Of a DNA stretch of 64,000 bases, positions 27,314 through 39,627 are shown one piece after another. The stretch's first letter is position 1. The number at the start of each line of letters is the position of its first letter. The translations under genes were made by a program, and so were the position numbers. This DNA comes from Mansonella perstans (lineage: Eukaryota > Nematoda > Chromadorea > Rhabditida > Onchocercidae). The stretch is from NCBI GenBank assembly GCA_037074765.1, contig JBAMDO010000023.1, positions 62,001 to 126,000 on the forward strand, in the 5' to 3' direction. The notes beneath the pieces are model-generated. The model was not told where the DNA came from and did no database searches. It was given only the letters and a program-made list of their open reading frames with translations.

Positions 27314-27446
27314 ATTTTCTTGAATACTCACGATTTCAGCCAGCTGAGAAAAAATAAATGATCTAAGCATAATAAAATGAATAACTGCATTACATTCAAT
27401 AAATTTCGACTTCGGTTAAGGAAAAAGAGAAGATAAGTATACGGCG

Positions 27447-28440
27447 ATGGCTGAGGATTCTAATGATATTTTGAAGTTAAGTAGCGAAGGTAAAGAAACT
27501 ATTGGAGCATTAATTATGTACAAAGAGATTTTTGAGCTAGCCTTATAACGGCTATCTCAAAAAATAAAAATAACAGTCTAGCAAACTTAAAAAAGGAAAA
27601 CAAACCAAGTAGCCAGTCTTCCAACCGTAAACTTACTTCATTTGTCACTACCGATATTTAGTGATGAATCTCTTGTTTAAAGACAAGCGCTCTACAAGCC
27701 TGAGAAGATATGCCCTGGTAATTATGAAATTGTACGAAAAATATTGTTGGAAAAATTGGATAATGCTATTCCATAAAAAAAATCACTCTATTATAAGTTC
27801 GCTTCCGTAAAATGAAGCGATTGGGACTGGAAACAACAGTAAAAGAAATTGAAAGAGTGCACAGTGAAAACCTACAGCATGCTAGCATCGAGATCGCAAT
27901 AGAATCTAAAATATCGAGTTAGGCTATTTGATAAGATTTATCAGCAAATAGAAGAAGGTAAACAATGTTCGGTAACAAAAACCCTCGAACAGCAGAAATC
28001 GAGGAAATTCATCAAATGAAGTTCCACCTCGATCATTCAAAGAGAAACTTCCGCGCTGGCCGCAATCAAACAACCAAAACAAGAGTTGCCTAGCAGCATG
28101 GTTTCAGCTGTGAAGAAGCAATCTAAATAGGATTCAGAGTGGAAGCCTAAAATCGTCGGAGAAAAACTCAACAAATATGAACAAATATGACCTAGCATCT
28201 TCTACAACAAGAATCATTAATACAAGTGTCCTTCTTATCCTACGATTAGACAAGGAATTGATACATCGAAGAAAATCACTGCTTGTTTAACTAAAGCCGA
28301 TTACAAAAAAATAAACTATTTTTATTGTAAAAAACCGCACAATAATAAGAAGAAATTTCTATGTGTACAATGTCATCGTATCAGCCAATACAACATAGAA
28401 CGCCATGCGACGAGATGAAATTATTTTTTAATGAAGTTAC
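27447..28440 (+). pseudogene. Stop-ridden gag relic of a BEL/Pao-type element
   Basis: An ATG at 27447 opens MAEDSNDILKLSSEGKETIG and soon meets a stop; further pieces follow with several stops, mostly in one frame. Around 27615-27680 the text LSLPIFSDES resembles the gag segment that precedes the assembly domain in BEL/Pao elements. Near 28200-28400 are YKCPSYPTIRQGID and FYCKKPHN, which fit the first and later zinc knuckles of that family, now missing ligands. The reading is disrupted beyond function. The class assignment rests on these short matches and the LTR context. Confidence 0.55.
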
Positions 28441-28821
28441 AATGAACATAACTCTTTAACGATTTCATCTCATCATGAATGAGCAAAAAACGATTTAAGA
28501 GAATCCTGGCCATTATATGGAATTTTAATTCTTTCTACAATCAAATCTTTCAGCTATCTATTTCAATTATAATATCCACTCATCACTGGAAAAGGAAAAT
28601 TCTTCTTCGATATTTCGAGTTCCTTAAAATTGAATAATACAAATTCAAAGTATTCAAAGGTAATACAATATAAAATTCATTGTACTTCAAAGAGTCTTAA
28701 TAACAAAGAAATTGGAGAGGTTAATCATTTCGATAGTTCTGTATTTAACATTCTGTAATTTTCAACAGTGAATGATTCCTGAAAAGGAATGTTTGTTTTT
28801 TGAAAATTGCTTGAAAAGCAA

Positions 28822-29361
28822 TGTTGCTTGAGACTGACGGCATCAGAATGATAAATTGGTTTGCGGATCATTAATTGTTGTGCAGTTGGATAATTAAAAC
28901 ATATAGCTATTTTATATTCAAAAATTTCAATAATTTCTAATTATCAATAAATCACTGGACAGAATGAAGTAATTTTTTCATGCATGCTTTATAATATATA
29001 TTATCATATTACATGATAATTGATATGTTTCACTTTTTAATAAGCTTTTTGATTCATCCGAAATGTGGTTATAATATCATTTAATAATTATGTGACATGT
29101 GAACATCACAAAAGTCAACATCACTGCAAGGAAATCAATGAAAAAATAAATTACTGGAATGAACGACTACGAATTAAACAACTACTGTAATCTCAATTTC
29201 AAATAATCAGAAGCAAATTATCGATTTTCTTACTAATCTTATTTTTGCATTTTATTTAATGTCTTTTTCAACACTAGGAAAAAAATTATTACATATAATT
29301 TCCTTTCACTTGATGATTTCATATTTTTAAATTGTCTTAAACCTTAATTACTTATTTCTTA
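28822..29361 (+). repeat. 3' LTR-like repeat, shorter copy
   Basis: About 540 bases that align with both ends of the left repeat but skip about 1 kb of its centre. Either this copy lost its middle or the left copy gained an insertion. Aligned blocks include GATTCATCCGAA near 29050 and ATTTCATATTTTTAAATTGT near 29318. A target-site duplication could not be defined. Confidence 0.55.
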
Positions 29362-29519
29362 AATATATATAATTATGGAAAAAAAGAATTTATATTTCCC
29401 AACCGAGTAATTTTAAAAAATTTTTAAGAAATATTCGTTTGAATTTTTTAGATTATGATTTGGATAAATCACGAATCTTTTCATTTGTAAATATTGATAC
29501 TATATCCATAAATTGCCAT

Positions 29520-29990
29520 TCAGTCACGGATAGTTTTTCCACATATTCCCCTTATTCTCTTTTTTGGCTTTAGCTTATTCTCTTTTTTGGCCTCATGGGA
29601 TGTATCGCTAGAAGAGTCATAAACACCCTCTGAAACAATATCTCAATTTCAGCCACGTTTACTACCACCAGTGTGGTCCATTCTATCCAGTCGAAAGACA
29701 TGAAAACACGCAGTCTATAATGATGCCATCTTTTTTGAAAGCACCGCAGAATCTAAGCTGAGGAGAACAAATCTTTAAAAACCGTGTATTGCCTATACCG
29801 CCTAAGCAGACCTTCCGCTGTGTCTTATACATTCATACTTGTCTATCCTGCACTGAGCTCCTTAGTCATAAGCGATTCTGAATCAAATGTAGGTAGTTTT
29901 ACCTTCAAATCGTCATTGCGAAGCCAAGCCACGATGGCGACAACGCTTATTGTACAGTAGTTCCATATCTCTGGCTATTACTTTGTAGAT
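29520..29990. other. GC-richer segment of unknown origin
   Basis: This block beside the retroelement relic is clearly richer in G and C than its flanks, as the decayed gag is. On the minus strand a stretch near 29850-29960 reads AIVAWLRNDDLKVKLPTF and then stops, loosely recalling the region after RNase H in BEL/Pao pol. The match is too weak to name. It may be a second relic in the opposite orientation or a decayed host gene. Confidence 0.35.
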
Positions 29991-30515
29991 TTGAAGCTAA
30001 ATATTTTTCCTGGCTCTTTTTGTCACATTCCTGACACTCCCACAAATCACTATGGAAACAAAATGAGCCATTCTGTAGGCAGTATTTCAGATGGTTTATA
30101 CTTTATAACGTGCGCTCATTACACTTTATTTATTATAGCTCTTGCAAAAAGAAATATTTGTTATAATATTCATTAAACTTTCTATTTTTATATGCGTCAT
30201 TTAACTAATTCTGGCCAAACTTCACAAACGCAAACGATAATGTAATCAAAAATTTGAATATTGTTTGAGATTTGGAGAAAATCATTTCCGTTTTGTCTTT
30301 GATATTTTAAGCTTTGATGCTTGGATTTATTATTAATCTATCATTGCTAACTCAACTTTGTGTCATTTTAAACATTTCCTAGTTATTATATTGTTTACAT
30401 CGTGCTTCTGTAGTATTTTATAATTAACTTGTTTTAGCAATGCCTGATGAAAATAACTGATAATTGCTCGTCTTTTATCTCTTCTTGTCTCTTATCATTG
30501 CAATCATTATTCCAG

Positions 30516-32670
30516 ATGGACAAAAATCATCTTAATAAATGCATGGTAACCACTGGAACTAATATTGAGAAAATTACGAAGCAGTCTACTTTAGGCTCCA
30601 GACAACAATTAAAATCAGCCAAAAATTTTGCGGAAAAAAATCGAAACCTGCAGTCATTTATTCATCTTAACAGACAAACTTCTATGGTTCATATATTTTT
30701 TTTTGAATTATCGTAAAATTATTGAAATCGGAAAAAATTCGAATTATTAGTAAAATATTTGGCACATAGAAATATTTCTCGATTTATTTGATGAAATTTT
30801 CAAAATAAGTGAAGCTAGTTATTGGAAAGACTAATTGTTAGAATTTCAATTAGCTCTTACGATTCAGTCGTAGCAAAAAATATTTGACTTGACTGAGATA
30901 TCGGAAAAAATATCTGAGTTCATTTAATGTTATTTAAATTTTATTGAAAATCGAGATTAATTTATCATTTCGTTTCTTTTTTTTTTTATACCATTCCAAT
31001 GTGTCATTCAATTTGACAATCATGACTGATTAAACAAAAGTTTAGATTGAAATGGATAACTCGATTGCTGTTTTGTTGAGTAAAATTATTATTTAATACT
31101 TTTTGAAAATCTATTGCTATTTAATGGGACGTAAAAAAGTAATAATGACGATAAATTTCATGGTGAAAATTTCGTTGACAATAATTAAATTTCAAAGACA
31201 AAATGGAATCATTTTCGAGCACTATATAATAATGGACACCTACCAGTACGGCTAGATCAATCTGGTGCCGGTAAATCATCCAAAAGTATTCAGTGGTTGG
31301 TAGATCCCAAGCATATATCTGTTGAGTATTTTATGGATTTGGTTGTAAAATTTTCATTCGGCCTTCCGCTACTTAAATATGTAAATTTGAATATTTTCGA
31401 GTTTTCATATTTTAAACCGCAAAGAAATATTTGAACTTGGACAAATTTAATTTGAAATATTTTAACAAATAAATTTGTCATAGTGAGATCACAATAACAT
31501 AGGCTATGTGCAAGCATAAAATCTCACTGTTTGAATGCTTCAATGAGATATAGCATTTTTGAAAGCAACTGAAGAATTAATAATTTAATTAATCAATTCT
31601 TTTCCTCTTATCGAATATTTTTTAGCCATATGGTCTAATTGCTGAAGAAGGCATTAAGGATCTGTTGAGGAATTGTGTCAATAGCAAATCAATCATACAT
31701 TGCTTACCCCAACTTGTTTGTTCTCTCCTTGTTTACTTTTCTAAGTTTAAATAACTTCACAAATTTGACAGAATGAAAAATTCAAAAATGTCCGAATAAA
31801 TTGAATTTCGAGATAGAGATACAGAAGAAATGTTGCCTAAATAACAAACATATCCCATGTTCAATTATTTCTTTGAATGCAATCATTAATTCCTCCAAGG
31901 AATATTTACTTAGTGATTAATTTGCCAATTAAGAGGTCATGATTGATAATCATTTTCGCAGTTCATCTAATATTACAAAACACATAAGCTTACTAGGCGC
32001 TAAGCATTACTAAGTCATATTTTAACATCAATTAAGTATTGCAAATAATTAAAATTAGCGGAGAAATAATGAGATTGTTTTGCATCCAAAAAAATCTTTT
32101 GGTACGTTTCTGTAATGTCTTTTTTTCATTTTTGTTGAAGATTCATCCGTTACATGCAACGTTGACATCACCAGAAATTACGAAAAAGAAAATGGCATTA
32201 GAGTTAATTGGCCAACTTGCTGAAATTCCACAATGTGGTCTAGCTTTGATACCATACTACAGGCATCTTTTTATACCATTACGTAAGCACTTATATTATA
32301 ATTCATTAATTAAGGTTATAAAAATATATAATTCTATTCATATTCTACAGAAATATCAGAGTTCATTCTAAATGATAGTCCTGTTAAATTCATTACAGCA
32401 AATATAAGGCATGAAAATGATTTTGTTTTTTCAACTTTCCAGAATTTTGCAGTTATGCTATCAGAAGATAAAGTATATGATATTGATTACAAACATGGGA
32501 AATCTATTGGGGAATGCTTTGAAGCAACGCTTAACACATTGGAGATGGCAGGTTATCCGAAAGCTCTTCCAGCCATTAAGAAAATAATACCAACTTACGA
32601 AAGTTGCATGAAGTTTCAACCCTATCGATCGTGTGAAACATTTTTAAAATCTTCAAAATTACTTATGTAA
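30516..32670 (+). CDS. pacrg: PACRG homologue (axonemal microtubule protein)
   Basis: PACRG is a helical-repeat protein that binds the inner junction of ciliary doublet microtubules; in worms it would act in ciliated sensory neurons. Model: 30516-30686, 31198-31380, 31626-31715, 32141-32282 and 32453-32670, 267 residues. Family landmarks: FRALYNNGHLPVRLDQ (the family's FR..Y..G.LP segment), PYGLIAEEGIKDLL, LPQL, LALIPYYRHL and the C-terminal KKIIPTYESC, which ends the human protein too. The exon 3 donor was chosen because it keeps the exact 26-residue spacing after LPQL. The ATG follows a TTCCAG acceptor directly, fitting trans-splicing. Weak points are the GTTCAT donor of exon 1 and the exon 5 start, where an acceptor ten bases upstream would preserve family length but breaks phase. 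It is convergent with the kinase gene, 411 bases apart. Confidence 0.87.
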
Positions 32671-33081
32671 TTACAGGTACCACTAATTTTAATTCACTTT
32701 TCTTAAATTAGCTTGAAATATTCAAATTTATATGTTTGATTTAATTTGATAATTTAAAATTTGATTTTATTTCAAAAATGTTATTTTTGCTCTTGAAACA
32801 GTGGAGATGAAAATTCGTAATTTCAGTTTTCAAAATGAAAAGAAAATCTGTTCAACTTTTTAATAAAATTGGTACAAATTGTTATTTGAAAAAATTTTTT
32901 TGTTTTATTTTATTTGTCCTCTTGTTTTGCGAGTGTTTTTTTTTTTTGTTTTATCAAATTTCGATGAAAATTAAAATATGAAAAAATTAAAAGAAAATCC
33001 GTTCGCAACGCTCCAATTCAAAGTTTTCAATTTTTTTCTTCGCATAATATGACATACTGCAGTTTGCATAACTTCTGTAAG

Positions 33082-36000
33082 TCAGTTTATATCACTCTGA
33101 ACTGTTTCCCAATCATACTGCAAATCTTCTGAGATATTTTTTGGTAGCATTTTCTGCAAATTTCATTTCAAATGAATAAACTTTTATAATTACTTTCTTT
33201 TCTTATTTGATTTTTAATTTAGCTTCGCAAATGAAGAAGCAATGTCACTGATAACATCCTAAGCTGTCCAGTCGAATATTTCAAAGTGTAACTTTTTAGT
33301 ACAATTCTTAAGACTTTTTCTTTCTTAACGCTACTGTCTAGCGCCATTTAGGTAAGGTTGAAAATGACAACATCGTTTTGATATCAATCATCGATTGGAT
33401 AGTGAAAAACAGAAGAAAGGCAAATAAATGAAAAAGCAAATAAATTTTTTAATTTAAAAAAAAGATTTTCTAGTCAACTTTAATTTTAAAAAGTTATTAA
33501 GATGATGCATTATTTCAACTCACATTGAACTCTTCTATAAGAAGCTCGTAATCAGGAATCTGATGATATTGCAACTGTGACAAATGTTTCATTATTGTCT
33601 TCATTTCCTTTGGCACTAGCCTTAATTAAGCATTCTTAGTTTTGGTTAAAATTACAGGAAATGTATTTGCAGGAGATTTTCTAGCGACAGAGTACGCTAA
33701 AGTGCAGCATTTTGCAAATGAAATGATTTTTACAACTGGTTTAGGAAAAAATGAAAGAAAAACTATGGAAAAAGTGACAAGTTCTTTTTTTTCATTTTTT
33801 TATGAATTATCTTTCAAGCATAATTTTGTAACTTTCTTTGCTTTGGTCAATTTTCAATCAGATTTCACTTTTTTATTTCTTTCCTCGTTCTATTTATTAA
33901 TATTTGCGGATTTTTTTTTTCGAAAAATCCAATAATTTCTCGTAATAGAAAATGCAAGTGCATAGCGAAAGAATAATACTGAATTTTTATTAATGGAGAA
34001 ATGATATTGAAGAGAGCAATATTGAATTTTTATTAATGGAGAAATGAATCAGGACATACTATTTTGAAAACGAAACTTTCCCGAAAATATTAAAACTTTT
34101 GTTCCCTTTCTTACGATGTTTGCAACTTGTAAATGATATTTGGTAGAATTTTAAAGAATTTGTTTTCCATAAAAAAGTTTTTTATGTTTTCCATAAAAAA
34201 GAAGCAGAATTGTCAGAAATTTTCATATTTTTTTTAACCTTCCAAATTCATCAAAAGTGACATTTTTCTTGAACTTTGCAATTTCATTCGGTTCCACGAA
34301 CGCGCTCCATGGTAGTGAACCTTGAATAAGTTCGATCAATGAATAAAACAAACTCCAAAAATCATCAACAGGACCCTATAATTTGAAATAATTTAAAGCA
34401 GACACAAAGTTCATCTAGAATTAATTTCACAATCTAAGATTTTCAAAGACATTAAAGGAATATTTAGAAATTGTCACATCACTTAGGTAGTTAAATGAAA
34501 ATGTCAATTTTAAATAGTTTAAACTTTTCTGTTCAATAAAAAAAGCGAAAGAAATGAATGAATAAGAGAAAAAAATGCAAAAGTTTGTTTTAAAATTTTA
34601 GACCGTGTAATTATTATTAATTGCCCTACTAACTCTTAAATTATTTAAAAATTTTATAACACATAGCAGATTAAACTACCTGATCTCGCCTTTCGTGCAC
34701 CGTAACAGATACGTATCGAACAGTTCCACGAAAACCAGCATAATTTCGCTCTTTTCGCACTAAGCCATCATCGAAACGATACTGTCGAGCCATACCAAAA
34801 TCAACAATATAAATTGTGCGTTTGTGCGGATATAGTCCAATGCAAATATTCGAAGGTTTTACATCTCTGAAAATTTCGAAATTTTGCATTTTAATAGCAA
34901 GTGTTCGTGGCGAGCTGGTAAATCATCATGACCTTGAATATAAGGCATTAATAAATACCTCCATCTCACTGCAATTTATTTATTAAATTAGTAAATGAAT
35001 AATTAACTATCTACTTTTGAAGTTTTAAATCGCAAAACAATATCGCAAATTTGGTTCATTTTACAATGTCACACTGCTGAAATTATTGCAAAAATTGTTT
35101 CCTCATTTGGAAAATAGTAAACGTTGAGCACAAACTACAGGATTGAATAAGAATGTAATTCGCTATGTTGCGTATTCTGGATCTGATCTATCATCTTTAG
35201 AAATTGCTGCTTTAAAAATGACAAACCGATGTATATATCCAATGTCATGAACAGACTTCAATGCTTTTACTAACTGCAATCCCACATGTGAAACTGTTGA
35301 AATGCTTAAACGTCTTTTTGATTGATTTTTTCTTAGTTCACTCAAATTTCTCCCCAATAATTCCATAACAATAAAATTGTAGCCGCAGAAATTACCACTG
35401 GCATACTATAATGATGCTGTTAAGAAATCGAACTATTACAATTAATTTTGTTCATTTGATTAATAAGAAAAATCAGTTATTCATTAGTACTAAAGAAATT
35501 TTAGGAGAATTTCTTAAAAATTTTTTGTTAAAATTCTAAACAAAATTGTAACATTTTTCATAAATAAAAGAAAACAGTCAGTTCCAAATCACTAATCAAT
35601 TGAAGTCGAAAAGTAAACGAATTGAAAATTGTAAAGTAAACAAAAAAATGACAACAAAATAACTTTGAGCAGAAGAACGCAAAGAAAATAAAAAAAGGCA
35701 TTAGGAAAGCAATTTCTCTATAAAACAATTGATAAGTATGGGTTCCAGAAGTGAAAAATTTACAAATTGCGGTATGTGCGACGCCCCTCGAAGTTTTAGC
35801 AACACCTTTTGCTCAAGGATCAGTCGACCCGGTTCATGGTTTTCCAGTTCAATTTTTATTGCCAGTGCCGATTTGGTACGCTGAAAACTAAGTGATAGTA
35901 TAATGATGATCATTTCATAAAAAAATTAAAAATTTTTCGCACTTATTACAGACCGTCCATTATTACAGGTATATTGCAGGAATATTTTAAACATACAACA

Positions 36001-36792
36001 AATTACTGTTAAAACTTACTATCCTCTGAGGAAATCGTTAAAATTTTCGATGAATGCAAAAATTCTAACGAAAAAGTTGTTACCTCATCGATGACGCGAT
36101 AAATTTGACCAAAGCCACCTCCGCCGATCATTTTCTCGATTCGAAATTTGCAATCAATCATTTGTCCCTCCTTGAAATACTGCGCAGCATGCCGTCCATA
36201 TGGCTGGTTCCGTTTTATATTCTTTAAGTTCTACTATATTTCAAAGTAATAAAATAATGAGTTATTCGAAATTAAATTTCTTTTGAGTTCAATGACATAT
36301 TACTGATCGTTGAACAGAACCAGCACAAGAAGAAATAATATGTTAGAAAGAAATTTAAGATAATTCTTCAGCTGAGAAACAGCTGATCCAATTAAATCAA
36401 ATTTTTGTTTGATTTTTTCGAAAATGATACCGGATCAATCCTTTTACTTATTTTCCAGCTAGACCAGTCATTTCTTATTCTGCATCTAGAAAAGTCCTTT
36501 TGCCTATTACTTAACTAGATCAATTCAATTATTCTTCATTTAGATCAATATTTTTTTTTATTTTTTTTCCTTCATTCAGATGAAATTATCATCTAGATAA
36601 ATCCCTGTTTTCCAATTAGATAAATTCTTTATTTTTATCTTTATTCAGATTAATCTCCTATTTTCTAACTTTAGGTCATTCAGGAATTAGCGATTTTCTC
36701 ATATTTAAGGTAATAACCATCGAATTAATACCACAGTGTAAATCATTTTCAAACAAATTTACCGCTTCTTCCTTCACTTGAATATCGGCCAT
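33082..36792 (-). CDS. CK1-superfamily Ser/Thr kinase, TTBK-like worm type
   Basis: Eight exons read leftward: 36763-36792, 36084-36221, 35764-35880, 35227-35405, 34680-34866, 34239-34375, 33524-33620 and 33082-33153; all phases agree, giving 318 residues. Gly-rich loop IGGGGFGQIY at 42-51, catalytic Lys65 in ALAIKIE, HRDVKPSN at 154-161 with Asp156, and DFG at 177-179: all active-site residues are present, so it should be active. FRGTVRYVSVTVHERR and DDFWSLFYSLIELIQGSLPW mark the CK1 superfamily, and the GGGGFG loop and terminal YDWE motif point to tau-tubulin-kinase-like members, which are expanded in nematodes and often germline or sperm expressed. There is no sequence beyond the kinase domain. 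Intron 1 carries a minisatellite. The first exon codes only ten residues. Confidence 0.9.
33975..34047. repeat. Short direct duplication in a kinase intron
   Basis: TGAATTTTTATTAATGGAGA plus AATGA occurs at about 33979 and again at about 34023, 44 bases apart, nearly identical. It sits between the sixth and seventh kinase exons. Confidence 0.55.
36429..36670. repeat. Degenerate minisatellite in kinase intron 1
   Basis: About five to six drifted units of roughly 40-45 bp built on CTAGATCAATCC or TTAGATAAATTC followed by T-rich TTATTTT and CATT. Period and sequence both vary, so it is an old array. Confidence 0.5.
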
Positions 36793-38616
36793 AATGCTGC
36801 TTTTTTTCTTTTTCTCTGTAATTATCCGAAATTGTTGCTTTTATTTTCCAAATAAATGATCAAATTTGTTATCAGGATTTAAGCTAAAGAAAGAATTTTG
36901 CAGTTGCTACAGTAGTAGTGGTTAGCATTTCTTGGACATCGGTCACTGATCAAACACTAAGTATCTTTGGTAAGATCATTTGAAATTAAGTTCATTCGTT
37001 TAAAGACTTTTTAAGTTAACATTCCATAATAAATTTTAGCTTTTAACTTCTTAATTTCAGCTTTATTCGTATTAAATGCCTGACTAATTTAAGTGAAGCC
37101 TAACTTTGATAGTTTATCCGATAGTCTCTCTGATAGTTTGAAAGTAGATAATAATAATGTGTTTAATTTTCCTTTTTAACTTATTTATTACTTAATGCTG
37201 TTAGTTCAAAAAGTATTGAGCCATTTAAGTAACTATTAGATATAATTATTACAGACCGTTTTAAAAATCCGGCTACAACCGCTACAATAATAGAAATAAA
37301 ATGCCTGATTGATTTGATATTTACAATTTATACATTTTGAGAACAACAAAATGCATAAATAAACAAATTTTCAGTTTTGCTAAAATGTTTAAAAAAAATC
37401 CAAAAATACTTTGCATTAATGCGTAGTTTAATATTTTGCATCTCGGGTAATATTTAAACTTTGGGATAATAAAGAATAAAGAAACCTTAGTAACGGTAAT
37501 TATTACTTTGCAAAATTCAGCTAAAGATAGAGAAATTTCTTATTCAGTCTTTCTATCAATGAATAACATGTTTTGGAAGTAGATAAAATTTCGTGGTATA
37601 TGGTTTAAAAAAAAGTATCGCGAGTTACCACTAACTTTAAATTAATGGTAGGCTCGCAAGAGGAACACATTTGAAGCGAAATTTTGATTATGAAATTTAA
37701 TTTAAGCACCAGGATTTCAAATATTTTATATTTTATTTAAAATTAGTGATGAGATTCATTTGATAATATTTTCAGTTTGTAACCGTATTGGTTATGTGTT
37801 GCTTTTTGAGATCCATAAAATTGATGAAAAATTCAGCAAAATTGAAAGAGATGAGACATTACAAGAGAATAAGGCTGCATTTCTCCTTACTTTTCTTTTT
37901 TCCAACTTATTTCCTTTTTACTCAGGTTCAATTTCTTCTTGCTAGCATAACTAAAATCCGAAACAGCCAATAGTAAAAATGAAAGTTTACGACCAAAAAT
38001 AAACACAAACTGATACGGAATTTGGAAAAAATCAATATTTTTTTCTCATCATCAGGAAAATTTTTATTTTCTTCTTAATTAATGCCTCATTTTTCCCTAA
38101 ATAAGAAGAATTTTCAATAATTTAGTCTTACAAATGAATCATTCCATTATAGCATTTTCAAGAATAACAGAAAATAATTAGTTATATTACTGGTTCCGAT
38201 GAAGAAATTACTCTTAAGCTTATTTTGAAAATGTACCAGCTCTGAATTTTCACATGCGAGGAAATTACGAAAATGGCTTCTAAAAATTTTCAAATTAAAT
38301 ATATCATTAAAATGAAAGAATGAAATAATCAAAAACAAGTTTTGATGAATAAAATTTAATAGTTGAAATCAATTATTATTATTATAGCTTGATAATGGTC
38401 ATTTTGATGTATTTTAATGAATGCAAGCAAAATGCAGCTAGAATAGTACGAAATTAATCAGTTTGTCTTAAGCCAGTACGAATCTTTTACTTAATTCTCA
38501 ATCAATCGTTCATAAAGTCTCTCTTTTTCATTGACTAATATTGCATGTGTCATTATAGTTGTTATACAAAGAATCGCTGCAAAGTTTTTAGTAATTATTA
38601 GGGCAATATTTTCTAC
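36793..38616. other. Intergenic AT-rich DNA upstream of the kinase
   Basis: The kinase promoter should lie at the left end. No supported exon was found. Two overlapping plus-strand ORFs near 37760-37973 have no protein-like features apart from a hydrophobic end. Confidence 0.5.
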
Positions 38617-38929
38617 TTAATGCATCCATAAGATAGCAACACAAATATTAGTAATGAAGTGCATAGTGAACACTGAAATAATGACCAACCAAGAATAATC
38701 ATCGAAGTTTATTGTCTTGCCATTAGATGAAAATTTGTTGACAAATTTAAACCAGTCATAAGGGACTGTTTGATATTTTATGCGAACAAGAAAAGGGAAT
38801 ATAAATAGGTGGTTTTTAAAATAAACTAGCAATTTAAAAGTGTAGCTTATTTTATCCAAGCAATGATTACGAACTGCTCTGCTAATCAAGACGGAGAACG
38901 GAGAAGACTTCAAAATCGAACTTGTATCA
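38617..38929 (-). CDS. Orphan terminal exon, membrane-like, family unknown
   Basis: An open frame of about 100 residues runs leftward from an acceptor-like ATCATAG ending near 38930 to a stop at 38617-38619. It has mixed polar sequence (VLISRAVRNHCLDKISYTFK), then VPYDWFKFVNKFSSNGK and FDDYSW, and ends in a hydrophobic segment, WLVIISVFTMHFITNICVAI, and a short LWMH tail. Composition is less biased than chance ORFs nearby, which suggests a real last exon of a gene with a C-terminal membrane anchor. I found no upstream exon or start and recognise no family. It could also be a fortuitous ORF. Confidence 0.35.
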
Positions 38930-39627
38930 AAAAGAATCTATGATTATTGTTGGATGGACAACTTTCTCAATTTCATAACTTGCTTACCCAGGGAAATTAT
39001 CAGTTGACATAAGGGCCTAAATTCATATCCGAAAACTTATGCTTCAAAAGTTAAACCTGATCTTGCACAAATAATATTATTTCTGCTTTATCAAATTCTT
39101 AGTCATGGATTAAATTTTTCTTTATTGACACTGAACCTGATATGTTTATTAAAATACAAGAAGGATGGATGAACAAATATGCTTCTTTCGTATTTTTGAA
39201 TTTTGCATTTTTTTAAAATAAATCAAATATATGCATGCCTTTGACGATAAAATAAAATGAATTTAAAAAATATTATTCTCTGAAAAATTGCTCGTACGAA
39301 TCAATATCAATATGTGGAATTTATTTATTGTATTCTCTATCACCAAATTTTTTTCTTAATGAAATAATTTGTCCAAAAAATAGAAGAAAAAGAATCTTGC
39401 ATTTTTTAACAAAAACAAATTTTTGATTAATCTATCAAAATATTTGACAATTTAATTTTTTCGGTTTCATATCTACTTGTATTACCGTGTAAAATAATTA
39501 AGTGCTATTTACAATGAAATTTTAGCAAATGGAAAAATTTAGGAACACTGAATGAAAGATATTTACATGAAGTTAACATTTTTTCAACAGTATCTGTATC
39601 TGAATCCGTAATTTTGATCAAATTATG

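Larger units (their letters stand above)
25804..29361 (+). mobile_element. Degraded LTR retrotransposon, probably BEL/Pao
   Basis: Two diverged direct repeats bracket about 1.5 kb that includes a ruined gag-like region. The left repeat starts TGTTACTTGAGACAGAC at 25804 and the right one TGTTGCTTGAGACTGAC at 28822. Both continue with CATCAGAATG and, further on, the shared blocks ATTCATCCGAA, ATGTGACA, a GAAAT-AATGA-AAAATAAATT block and a TGATTTCATATTTTTAAA-type end. The interior shows gag-type motifs of BEL/Pao elements. No reverse transcriptase or integrase remains, so the copy is internally deleted and immobile. The many stops and the LTR divergence mark it as old. Confidence 0.65.

Noticed and set aside
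33642..33935. 97-residue plus ORF between kinase exons
   Set aside because: It lies in an intron of the minus-strand kinase and starts beside its seventh exon; it becomes a Phe-rich simple sequence.
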